From NCBI RefSeq assembly GCF_029227915.1, contig NC_079876.1, forward strand, positions 4,032,001 to 4,096,000: DNA of 64,000 bases, written 5' to 3'. The position numbers were made by a program, and so were the translations under genes. A model generated the notes under the pieces. The model had not been told where the DNA came from. It saw only the letters and a program-made list of their open reading frames with translations, and ran no database searches. Positions 50,446 to 62,300 of the stretch are shown here, piece by piece; positions within the stretch are counted from its first letter, which is position 1; every line of letters starts with the position of its first letter. This stretch comes from Hydractinia symbiolongicarpus (Eukaryota > Cnidaria > Hydrozoa > Anthoathecata > Hydractiniidae).

Positions 50446-53400
50446 TGACCCAACCGTTGTAACACAAACCGATTGATACTGTTAGAAAGTCAATGAAATG
50501 TAGTTTTTGAAACTGTCTCTATTTCTTCAGCGCGGGATAACGGCTAGGATTGCTCCCACAGTAAAAATTGACTTATTCATCTAAATTTTTAAATGAAGCG
50601 CTACCACAGCGCCTAGTGTAATCGCTGAGTTCTGGCAATCATGTCAAATTAAAATGAATGTTATTTCTTGGAGTCCAATTGTTTCATTTATCATATTTAT
50701 CAGGTCACAGTTCAAAGTTAGTTCAATTAAGTCCCACGTTCAATCGTTATACTGTTAAAAGCGATGCAACCTAGTAATATCAGATAAATATCGCTAAATA
50801 CATGTTAGTACGAATATGTGACCCAACCGTTGTAACTCAAAGGGACTGACATCGATAGAAAGTCCGTGAAAAGTAGTATTTGAAACTGTCTCTATTTCTT
50901 TAGCGCGCGCTAACGGTTTGGATTCGTCCCACGGCTAAAAAATGACTTTTTTATCTTAATTTTCAACTGAAGCGCTACCACAGGGACCAGTGTAATCCCT
51001 GAGTTGCGGCAATCATGTCCAATTAAGAAGAGTGTTATTTCTTGGAGTCCATTTGTCTTACTTTTACATTTATAAGGTCACAGGCAAAAATCAGTTCAAT
51101 TAAGTCCCACAGTCAATCGTTTCACTGTTAAAAGCGATACAACCTAGTAATACCGGAAAGATATCACGAAATACATGTTGGTACGAATATGTGACTCAAC
51201 CGTTGTAACACAAACCGATTGATACTGTTAGAAAGTCAATGAAATGTAGTTTTTGAAACTGTCTCTATTTCTTCAGCGCGGGATAACGGCTAGGATTGCT
51301 CCCACAGTAAAAATTGACTTATTCATCTAAATTTTTAAATGAAGCGCTACCACAGCGCCTAGTGTAATCGCTGAGTTCTGGCAATCATGTCAAATTAAAA
51401 TGAATGTTATTTCTTGGAGTCCAATTGTTTCATTTATCATATTTATCAGGTCACAGTTCAAAGTTAGTTCAATTAAGTCCCACGTTCAATCGTTAAAATG
51501 TTAAAAGCGATGCAACCTAGTAATATCAGATAAATATCGCTAAATACATGTTAGTACGAATATGTGACCCAACCGTTGTAACTCAAAGGGACTGACATCG
51601 ATAGAAAGTCCGTGAAAAGTAGTATTTGAAACTGTCTCTATTTCTTTAGCGCGCGCTAACGGTTTGGATTCGTCCCACGGCTAAAAAATGACTTTTTTAT
51701 CTTAATTTTCAACTGAAGCGCTACCACAGGGACCAGTGTAATCCCTGAGTTGCGGCAATCATGTCCAATTAAGAAGAGTGTTATTTCTTGGAGTCCATTT
51801 GTCTTACTTTTACATTTATAAGGTCACAGGCAAAAATCAGTTCAATTAAGTCCCACAGTCAATCGTTTCACTGTTAAAAGCGATACAACCTAGTAATACC
51901 GGAAAGATATCACGAAATACATGTTGGTACGAATATGTGACTCAACCGTTGTAACACAAACCGATTGATACTGTTAGAAAGTCAATGAAATGTAGTTTTT
52001 GAAACTGTCTCTATTTCTTCAGCGCGGGATAACGGCTAGGATTGCTCCCACAGTAAAAATTGACTTATTCATCTAAATTTTTAAATGAAGCGCTACCACA
52101 GCGCCTAGTGTAATCGCTGAGTTCTGGCAATCATGTCAAATTAAAATGAATGTTATTTCTTGGAGTCCAATTGTTTCATTTATCATATTTATCAGGTCAC
52201 AGTTCAAAGTTAGTTCAATTAAGTCCCACGTTCAATCGTTATACTGTTAAAAGCGATGCAACCTAGTAATATCAGATAAATATCGCTAAATACATGTTAG
52301 TACGAATATGTGACCCAACCGTTGTAACTCAAAGGGACTGACATCGATAGAAAGTCCGTGAAAAGTAGTATTTGAAACTGTCTCTATTTCTTTAGCGCGC
52401 GCTAACGGTTTGGATTCGTCCCACGGCTAAAAAACGACTTTTTTATCTTAATTTTCAACTGAAGCGCTACCACAGGGACCAGTGTAATCCCTGAGTTGCG
52501 GCAATCATGTCCAATAAAGAAGAGTGTTATTTCTTGGAGTCCATTTGTCTTACTTTTACATTTATAAGGTCACAGGCAAAAATCAGTTCAATTAAGTCCC
52601 ACAGTCAATCGTTTCACTGTTAAAAGCGATACAACCTAGTAATACCGGAAAGATATCACGAAATACATGTTGGTACGAATATGTGATTCAACCGTTGTAA
52701 CACAAACGGATTGATACTGTTAAAAAGTCAATGAAATGTAGTTTTTGAAACTGTCGCTATTTCTTCAGCGCGCGATAGCGGATAGGATTGGTCCCACAGT
52801 AAAGAATGACTTATTTATCTAAACTCTTAAATGAAGCGCTACCACAGGGACCAGTGTAATCCCTGAGTTGCGGCAATCATGTCCAATTAAGAAGAGTGTT
52901 ATTTCTTGGAGTCCATTTGTCTTACTTTTACATTTATAAGGTCACAGGCAAAAATCAGTTCAATTAAGTCCCACAGTCAATCGTTTCACTGTTAAAAGCG
53001 ATACAACCTAGTAATACCGGAAAGATATCACGAAATACATGTTGGTACGAATATGTGACTCAACCGTTGTAACACAAACCGATTGATACTGTTAGAAAGT
53101 CAATGAAATGTAGTTTTTGAAACTGTCTCTATTTCTTCAGCGCGGGATAACGGCTAGGATTGCTCCCACAGTAAAAATTGACTTATTCATCTAAATTTTT
53201 AAATGAAGCGCTACCACAGCGCCTAGTGTAATCGCTGAGTTCTGGCAATCATGTCAAATTAAAATGAATGTTATTTCTTGGAGTCCAATTGTTTCATTTA
53301 TCATATTTATCAGGTCACAGTTCAAAGTTAGTTCAATTAAGACCCACGTTCAATCGTTATACTGTTAAAAGCGATGCAACCTAGTAATATCAGATAAATA

Positions 53401-55800
53401 TCGCTAAATACATGTTAGTACGAATATGTGACCCAACCGTTGTAACACAAACGGATTGATACTGTTAAAAAGTCAATGAAATGTAGTTTTTGAAACTGTC
53501 GCTATTTCTTCAGCGCGCGATAGCGGATAGGATTGGTCCCACAGTAAAGAATGACTTATTTATCTAAACTCTTAAATGAAGCGCTACCACAGGGACCAGT
53601 GTAATCCCTGAGTTGCGGCAATCATGTCCAATTAAGAAGAGTGTTATTTCTTGGAGTCCATTTGTCTTACTTTTACATTTATAAGGTCACAGGCAAAAAT
53701 CAGTTCAATTAAGTCCCACAGTCAATCGTTTCACTGTTAAAAGCGATACAACCTAGTAATACCGGAAAGATATCACGAAATACATGTTGGTACGAATATG
53801 TGACTCAACCGTTGTAACACAAACCGATTGATACTGTTAGAAAGTCAATGAAATGTAGTTTTTGAAACTGTCTCTATTTCTTCAGCGCGGGATAACGGCT
53901 AGGATTGCTCCCACAGTAAAAATTGACTTATTCATCTAAATTTTTAAATGAAGCGCTACCACAGCGCCTAGTGTAATCGCTGAGTTCTGGCAATCATGTC
54001 AAATTAAAATGAATGTTATTTCTTGGAGTCCAATTGTTTCATTTATCATATTTATCAGGTCACAGTTCAAAGTTAGTTCAATTAAGACCCACGTTCAATC
54101 GTTATACTGTTAAAAGCGATGCAACCTAGTAATATCAGATAAATATCGCTAAATACATGTTAGTACGAATATGTGACCCAACCGTTGTAACTCAAAGGGA
54201 CTGACATCGATAGAAAGTCCGTGAAAAGTAGTATTTGAAACTGTCTCTATTTCTTTAGCGCGCGCTAACGGTTTGGATTCGTCCCACGGCTAAAAAACGA
54301 CTTTTTTATCTTAATTTTCAACTGAAGCGCTACCACAGGGACCAGTGTAATCCCTGAGTTGCGGCAATCATGTCCAATTAAGAAGAGTGTTATTTCTTGG
54401 AGTCCATTTGTCTTACTTTTACATTTATAAGGTCACAGGCAAAAATCAGTTCAATTAAGTCCCACAGTCAATCGTTTCACTGTTAAAAGCGATACAACCT
54501 AGTAATACCGGAAAGATATCACGAAATACATGTTGGTACGAATATGTGACTCAACCGTTGTAACACAAACGGATTGATACTGTTAAAAAGTCAATGAAAT
54601 GTAGTTTTTGAAACTGTCGCTATTTCTTCAGCGCGCGATAGCGGATAGGATTGGTCCCACAGTAAAGAATGACTTATTTATCTAAACTCTTAAATGAAGC
54701 GCTACCACAGGGACCAGTGTAATCCCTGAGTTGCGGCAATCATGTCCAATTAAGAAGAGTGTTATTTCTTGGAGTCCATTTGTCTTACTTTTACATTTAT
54801 AAGGTCACAGGCAAAAATCAGTTCAATTAAGTCCCACAGTCAATCGTTTCACTGTTAAAAGCGATACAACCTAGTAATACCGGAAAGATATCACGAAATA
54901 CATGTTGGTACGAATATGTGACTCAACCGTTGTAACACAAACCGATTGATACTGTTAGAAAGTCAATGAAATGTAGTTTTTGAAACTGTCTCTATTTCTT
55001 CAGCGCGGGATAACGGCTAGGATTGCTCCCACAGTAAAAATTGACTTATTCATCTAAATTTTTAAATGAAGCGCTACCACAGCGCCTAGTGTAATCGCTG
55101 AGTTCTGGCAATCATGTCAAATTAAAATGAATGTTATTTCTTGGAGTCCAATTGTTTCATTTATCATATTTATCAGGTCACAGTTCAAAGTTAGTTCAAT
55201 TAAGACCCACGTTCAATCGTTATACTGTTAAAAGCGATGCAACCTAGTAATATCAGATAAATATCGCTAAATACATGTTAGTACGAATATGTGACCCAAC
55301 CGTTGTAACTCAAAGGGACTGACATCGATAGAAAGTCCGTGAAAAGTAGTATTTGAAACTGTCTCTATTTCTTTAGCGCGCGCTAACGGTTTGGATTCGT
55401 CCCACGGCTAAAAAACGACTTTTTTATCTTAATTTTCAACTGAAGCGCTACCACAGGGACCAGTGTAATCCCTGAGTTGCGGCAATCATGTCCAATTAAG
55501 AAGAGTGTTATTTCTTGGAGTCCATTTGTCTTACTTTTACATTTATAAGGTCACAGGCAAAAATCAGTTCAATTAAGTCCCACAGTCAATCGTTTCACTG
55601 TTAAAAGCGATACAACCTAGTAATACCGGAAAGATATCACGAAATACATGTTGGTACGAATATGTGACTCAACCGTTGTAACACAAACGGATTGATACTG
55701 TTAAAAAGTCAATGAAATGTAGTTTTTGAAACTGTCGCTATTTCTTCAGCGCGCGATAGCGGATAGGATTGGTCCCACAGTAAAGAATGACTTATTAATC
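50446..55800 (+). repeat. Dimer/trimer higher-order repeat domain (A'-B 746 bp; A'-B-B 1,118 bp)
   Basis: Units by anchor: A'-B at 50803/51176 and 51549/51922; A'-B-B at 52295/52668/53040; A'-B at 53413/53785; A'-B-B at 54158/54531/54903; A'-B at 55276/55649. The word AACACAAACCGATTG recurs at 50461, 51207, 51953, 53071, 53816 and 54934, giving spacings of 746, 746, 1118, 745 and 1118. A' monomers are followed by the swapped inverted-repeat box. Copies are almost identical, so this domain looks recently amplified. Confidence 0.9.
53413..53784 (+). repeat. Chimeric A'/B monomer
   Basis: The left part is A' (ATCAGATAA, TTAGTACG). After GTGACCCAACCGTTGTAAC it continues as B (CACAAACGGATTGATACTG, GCGCGATAGCGGATAGG) instead of the A' continuation TCAAAGGGACTGACATCG. 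The switch lies at about 53,425-53,450. Downstream bases match the tail of the B monomer at 52668, identifying that type as the exchange partner. Confidence 0.8.
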
Positions 55801-56516
55801 TAAACTCTTAAATGAAGCACTACCACAGCGGCCACTGTAATCGCTGAGTTCCGGCAATCATGTCAAATTAAGAAGAATTTTAATTCTTGGAGATCAATTG
55901 TCTCACATATAATATTTATCAGGTCAAAGTCCAAAGTTAGTTCAATTAAGTCCCACATTCAATCGTTTCACTGTTAAAAGCGATGCAACCTAGTAATAAC
56001 AGAAAAATATCGCTAAGTACATGTTGGTACGAATATGTGAAGCAACCTTTGTAACTGAAGCGGATTGATACCGTTAGAAAGTCAATGAAATGTAGTTTTT
56101 GAAAGTGTCGCAATTTTTTCAGCGTGCGATTACGGCTAGGATTGGTCCCACAGTAAAGAATGACTTATTTATCTAAACTCTTAAATGAAGCGCTACCACA
56201 GCGCCCAGTGTAATCGCTGAGTTCCGGCAATCATGTCAAATTAAGATGAATGTTATTTCTTGGAGTCCAATTGACTCATTTATCACATTTATATGGTCAC
56301 AGCCCAAAATCGGTTCAATAAGGTCCCACAGTCAATCGTTTCACTGTTAAAAGCGATGCAACCTAGTAATAACAGAAAAATATCGCTAAGTACATGTTGG
56401 TACGAATATGTGAAGCAACCGTTGTAACTGAAGCGGATTGATACCGTTAGAAAGTCAATGAAATGTAGTTTTTGAAACTGTCTCTATTTCTTCAGCGCGG
56501 GATAACGGCTAGGATT
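55052..56516 (+). repeat. Duplicated block, left copy (offset 1,863 bp)
   Basis: Anchors 55276 (A'), 55649 (B), 56022 (A) and 56395 (A) recur at 57139, 57512, 57885 and 58258. Private markers are GAAGCAACCTTTGTAACTG and CAACCGTTGTAACTGAAGCG after paired A monomers, and GATTACGGCTAGG. The copies overlap the end of the dimer/trimer domain. Confidence 0.8.
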
Positions 56517-56914
56517 GCTCCCACAGTAAAAATTGACTTATTCATCTAAATTTTTAAATGAAGCGCTACCACAGCGGCCAGTGTAATCGCTGAGTTCGGG
56601 AATCACGTCAAATTAAGAAGAATGTTATTTCTTGGAGTCCAATTGTCTCACTTATAATATTTATTATGTCACAGTCCAAAGTTAGTTAAATTAAGTCCCA
56701 CAGTCAGTCGGTTCATTGTTAAAAGCGATGCAATCTAGTAATATGAGAAAAATATTGCTAAATACATGTTGGTACGAATATGTGACCCACCCGTTGTAAC
56801 TCAAACGAACTGACACCGTTAGAAAGTCAATGAAATGTAATTTTTGAAACTGTCGCTATTCTTCAGCGCGAGATAACGGCTAGGATTGGTGCCACGTTAA
56901 AAATTGACTTATTT

Positions 56915-58379
56915 ATCTAAATTTTTAAATGAAGCGCTACCACAGCGCCTAGTGTAATCGCTGAGTTCTGGCAATCATGTCAAATTAAAATGAATGTTAT
57001 TTCTTGGAGTCCAATTGTTTCATTTATCATATTTATCAGGTCACAGTTCAAAGTTAGTTCAATTAAGTCCCACATTCAATCGTTATACTGTTAAAAGCGA
57101 TGCAACCTAGTAATATCAGATAAATATCGCTAAATACATGTTAGTACGAATATGTGACCCAACCGTTGTAACTGAAAGGGACTGACATCGATAGAAAGTC
57201 CGTGAAAAGTAGTATTTGAAACTGTCTCTATTTCTTTAGCGCGCGCTAACGGTTTGGATTCGTCCCACGGCTAAAAAATGACTTTTTTATCTTAATTTTC
57301 AACTGAAGCGCTACCACAGGGACCAGTGTAATCCCTGAGTTGCGGCAATCATGTCCAATTTAGAAGAGTGTTATTTCTTGGAGTCCATTTGTCTTACTTT
57401 TACATTTATAAGGTCACAGGCAAAAATCAGTTCAATTAAGTCCCACAGTCAATCGTTTCACTGTTAAAAGCGATACAACCTAGTAATACCGGAAAGATAT
57501 CACGAAATACATGTTGGTACGAATATGTGACTCAACCGTTGTAACACAAACGGATTGATACTGTTAAAAAGTCAATGAAATGTAGTTTTTGAAACTGTCG
57601 CTATTTCTTCAGCGCGCGTTAGCGGATAGGATTGGTCCCACAGTAAAGAATGACTTATTAATCTAAACTCTTAAATGAAGCACTACCACAGCGGCCACTG
57701 TAATCGCTGAGTTCCGGCAATCATGTCAAATTAAGAAGAATTTTAATTCTTGGAGATCAATTGTCTCACATATAATATTTATCAGGTCAAAGTCCAAAGT
57801 TAGTTCAATTAAGTCCCACATTCAATCGTTTCACTGTTAAAAGCGATGCAACCTAGTAATAACAGAAAAATATCGCTAAGTACATGTTGGTACGAATATG
57901 TGAAGCAACCTTTGTAACTGAAGCGGATTGATACCGTTAGAAAGTCAATGAAATGTAGTTTTTGAAAGTGTCGCAATTTTTTCAGCGTGCGATTACGGCT
58001 AGGATTGGTCCCACAGTAAAGAATGACTTATTTATCTAAACTCTTAAATGAAGCGCTACCACAGCGCCCATTGTAATCGCTGAGTTCCGGCAATCATGTC
58101 AAATTAAGATGAATGTTATTTCTTGGAGTCCAATTGACTCATTTATCACATTTATATGGTCACAGCCCAAAATCGGTTCAATAAGGTCCCACAGTCAATC
58201 GTTTCACTGTTAAAAGCGATGCAACCTAGTAATAACAGAAGAATATCGCTAAGTACATGTTGGTACGAATATGTGAAGCAACCGTTGTAACTGAAGCGGA
58301 TTGATACCGTTAGAAAGTCAATGAAATGTAGTTTTTGAAACTGTCTCTATTTCTTCAGCGCGGGATAACGGCTAGGATT
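56915..58379 (+). repeat. Duplicated block, right copy (offset 1,863 bp)
   Basis: This copy matches the left one from about AAAATTGACTTATT to CTAGGATTG. About 400 bp of a C-like monomer (anchor 56767, related to 43469 and 47510) separates the two. Minor differences include AATTTAGAAGAG near 57,357 and ACAGAAGAATATCGC near 58,236. Confidence 0.8.
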
Positions 58380-59180
58380 GGTCCCACAGTTAAAAAATGA
58401 CTTTTTTATCTTAATTTTTAAATGAAGCGCTACCACAGCGCCCAGTGTAATCGCTGAGTTCCAGCAATCATGTCAAATTAAGAAGAATGTTATTTCTTGG
58501 AGTCCAATTGTCTCATATATCACATTTATCAGGTCACAGTCCAAAGTTAGTTCAATTAAGTCCCACAGTCAATCGTTTCGCTGTTAAAAGCGATACAACC
58601 TAGTAATACCGGAAAGATATCACAAAATACATGTTGGTAGGAATATGTGACTCAACCGTTGTAACTCAAACGGATTGATACTGTTAGAAAGTCAATGAAA
58701 CGTAGTTTTTGAAACTGTCGCTATTTTTTCAGCGCGCGATAACAGCTAGGATTGGTCCCACAGTAAAAATGACTTATTTAATCACGTCAAATTAAGAAGG
58801 ATGTTATTTCTTGGAGTCCAAATGTCTCAATTATCACATTCAGCAGGTTACAGTCCAAAGTTAGTTCAATTAAGTCCCACAGTCAATCGTTTCACTGTTA
58901 AAAGCGATACAACCTAGTAATACCGGAAAGATATCACGAAATACATGTTGGTACGAATATGTGACTCAACCGTTGTAACACAAACGGATTTATGCTGTTA
59001 GAAAGTCAATGAAATGTAGTTTTTGAAACTGTCTCTATTTCTTCAGCGTGGGATAACGGCTAGGATTGGTCCCACAGTAAAAAATGACATATTAATCTCA
59101 ATTTTTAAATGAAGCGCTACCACAGCGCCCAGTGTAATCGCTGAGTTCCGGCAATCATGTCAAATTAAGAAGAATGTCAT
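58380..59180 (+). repeat. Transition monomers with a 58-bp-deleted unit
   Basis: Anchors 58632 and 58946 are 314 bp apart, with the TTTAATCACG deletion joint at about 58,778. Sequence around 58,380-58,860 resembles 34,370-34,870, including CAAATGTCTCAATTATC and CAGCAGGTTACAG, so this is a separate relic of that older region. Confidence 0.75.
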
Positions 59181-62100
59181 TTCTTGGAGTCCAATTGTCT
59201 CACTTATAACATTTATAACGTCACAGTCCAAAATCAGTTCAATTTAGTCCCACAGTCAATCGTTTCACTGTTAAAAGCAATACAACCTATTAATATGAGA
59301 AAAATATCGCCAAATGCTTGTTTGTACGAATATGTGACACAAACGTTCTAACTCAAATGGACTGATACTGTTAGAAAGTCATTGAAATGTAGTTCTTGAA
59401 GTTGGCAATATTTCTTCAGCGCGGCCTAACGGCTACGATTGCTCCCACAGTACAAAATGACTTATTTATCTACATTTTTAAATGAAGCGCTACAACAGCG
59501 GCCAGTGTAATCGCTGAGTTCCGGCAATCACGTCAAATTAAGAAGAATGTTACTTCTTGGAGTCCAATTGTCTCATTTATCAAATTTATCAGGTCACAGT
59601 CAAAAGTTAGTTCAATTAAGTCCCACAGTCAATCGTTTCATTGTTAAAAGCTATGCAACCTAGTAATATCAGAAAAATATCGCTAAAAACATGTTAGTAC
59701 GAATATGTGACCCAACCGTTATAACTCAAACGGACAGACACCGTTAGAAAGGAAATGAGATGTAATTTTTGAACCTTTCGCTATTTCTTCAGCGCGCGAT
59801 AACGGCTAGGATTGGTCACACGGTAAAGAATGATTTCTTTATGTAAATTTTTAAATGAAGCGCTACCACAGCGCCAAGTGTAATCGCTGAGTTCCGGCGA
59901 TCACGCCAAATTAAGAAGACTGTTTTTTCTTGGAGTCCAATTGTCTCATTTATCACATTTATCAGGTCACAGACCAAATTTAGTTTAATTAAGTCCCACA
60001 GTCAATCGTTTCATTGTTAAAAGCGATGCAATCTAGTAATATCAGAAAAATATCGCTAAATACATGTTGGTACGAATATGTGACCCAACCATTGTAACTC
60101 AAACGGACTGACACCGTTAGAAAGTCAATTAAATGTAGTTTTTGAAACTGTCTCTATTCTTCAGCGCGCGATAACGGCTAGGATTGGTCCCACGGTAAAG
60201 AATGACTTATTTATCTAAATTTTGAAATAAAGCGCTACCACAGCGCCCAATGTAATCGCTGAGTTCCGGCAAGCACATCCAATTAAGAAGAATGTTATTT
60301 CTTGGAGTCCAATTGTCTCATTTATCACATTTATCAGGTCGCAGTCCAAAGATAGTTCAATTAAGTCCCACAGTCAATCGTTTTATTGTTAAAAGCGATG
60401 CAATCTAGTAATATCAGAAAAATATCGCTAAATACATGTTGGTACGAATATGTGACCCAACCATTGTAACTCAAACGGACAGACACCGTTACAAAGTCAA
60501 TGAAATGTAGCTTTTGAAACTGTCGCTATTCTTCAGCGCGCGATAACGGCTAGGATTGGTCCCAAGGTAAAAAATAACTTATTTACCTAAATTTTTAAAT
60601 GAAGCGCTACCACAGCGGCCAGTGTAATCGCTGAGTTCCGTCAATCATGTCAAATTAAGATGAATGTTATTTCTTGGAGTCCAATTGTCTTATTTATCAC
60701 ATTTATCAGGTCACAGTCCAAAGTTAGTTCAATTAAGTCCAACATACAATTGTTTCACTGTTAAAAGCGATGCAACCTAGTAATATTAGATAAATATCGC
60801 TAAATACATGGTGGTATGAATATGTGACCCAACCGTTGTAACACAAACCGATTGATACTGTTAGAAAGTCAATGAAATGTAGTTTTTGAAACTGTCTCTA
60901 TTTCTTCAGCGCGGGATAACGGCTAGGATTGCTCCCACAGTAAAAATTGACTTATTCATCTAAATTTTTAAATGAAGCGCTACCACAGCGCCTAGTGTAA
61001 TCGCTGAGTTCTGGCAATCATGTCAAATTAAAATGAATGTTATTTCTTGGAGTCCAATTGTTTCATTTATCATATTTATCAGGTCACAGTTCAAAGTTAG
61101 TTCAATTAAGTCCCACGTTCAATCGTTAAAATGTTAAAAGCGATGCAACCTAGTAATATCAGATAAATATCGCTAAATACATGTTAGTACGAATATGTGA
61201 CCCAACCGTTGTAACTCAAAGGGACTGACATCGATAGAAAGTCCGTGAAAAGTAGTATTTGAAACTGTCTCTATTTCTTTAGCGCGCGCTAACGGTTTGG
61301 ATTCGTCCCACGGCTAAAAAATGACTTTTTTATCTTAATTTTCAACTGAAGCGCTACCACAGGGACCAGTGTAATCCCTGAGTTGCGGCAATCATGTCCA
61401 ATTAAGAAGAGTGTTATTTCTTGGAGTCCATTTGTCTTACTTTTACATTTATAAGGTCACAGGCAAAAATCAGTTCAATTAAGTCCCACAGTCAATCGTT
61501 TCACTGTTAAAAGCGATACAACCTAGTAATACCGGAAAGATATCACGAAATACATGTTGGTACGAATATGTGACTCAACCGTTGTAACACAAACCGATTG
61601 ATACTGTTAGAAAGTCAATGAAATGTAGTTTTTGAAACTGTCTCTATTTCTTCAGCGCGGGATAACGGCTAGGATTGCTCCCACAGTAAAAATTGACTTA
61701 TTCATCTAAATTTTTAAATGAAGCGCTACCACAGCGCCTAGTGTAATCGCTGAGTTCTGGCAATCATGTCAAATTAAAATGAATGTTATTTCTTGGAGTC
61801 CAATTGTTTCATTTATCATATTTATCAGGTCACAGTTCAAAGTTAGTTCAATTAAGTCCCACGTTCAATCGTTATACTGTTAAAAGCGATGCAACCTAGT
61901 AATATCAGATAAATATCGCTAAATACATGTTAGTACGAATATGTGACCCAACCGTTGTAACTCAAAGGGACTGACATCGATAGAAAGTCCGTGAAAAGTA
62001 GTATTTGAAACTGTCTCTATTTCTTTAGCGCGCGCTAACGGTTTGGATTCGTCCCACGGCTAAAAAATGACTTTTTTATCTTAATTTTCAACTGAAGCGC

Positions 62101-62300
62101 TACCACAGGGACCAGTGTAATCCCTGAGTTGCGGCAATCATGTCCAATTAAGAAGAGTGTTATTTCTTGGAGTCCATTTGTCTTACTTTTACATTTATAA
62201 GGTCACAGGCAAAAATCAGTTCAATTAAGTCCCACAGTCAATCGTTTCACTGTTAAAAGCGATACAACCTAGTAATACCGGAAAGATATCACGAAATACA
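59181..62300 (+). repeat. Displaced near-identical copy of the 48.8-52 kb block
   Basis: From 59,181 the sequence matches 48,802 onward at a 10,379-bp offset through anchors 59319, 59692, 60065, 60437 and 60809. At anchor 61182 it carries CAATCGTTAAAATG, a private variant otherwise seen only at the monomer with anchor 51549, an offset of 9,633 bp. The two copies therefore differ by one 746-bp A'-B dimer. Differences in the first part are few, for example AGTTGGCAAT here versus AGCTGTCAAT at about 49,020. Confidence 0.85.
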
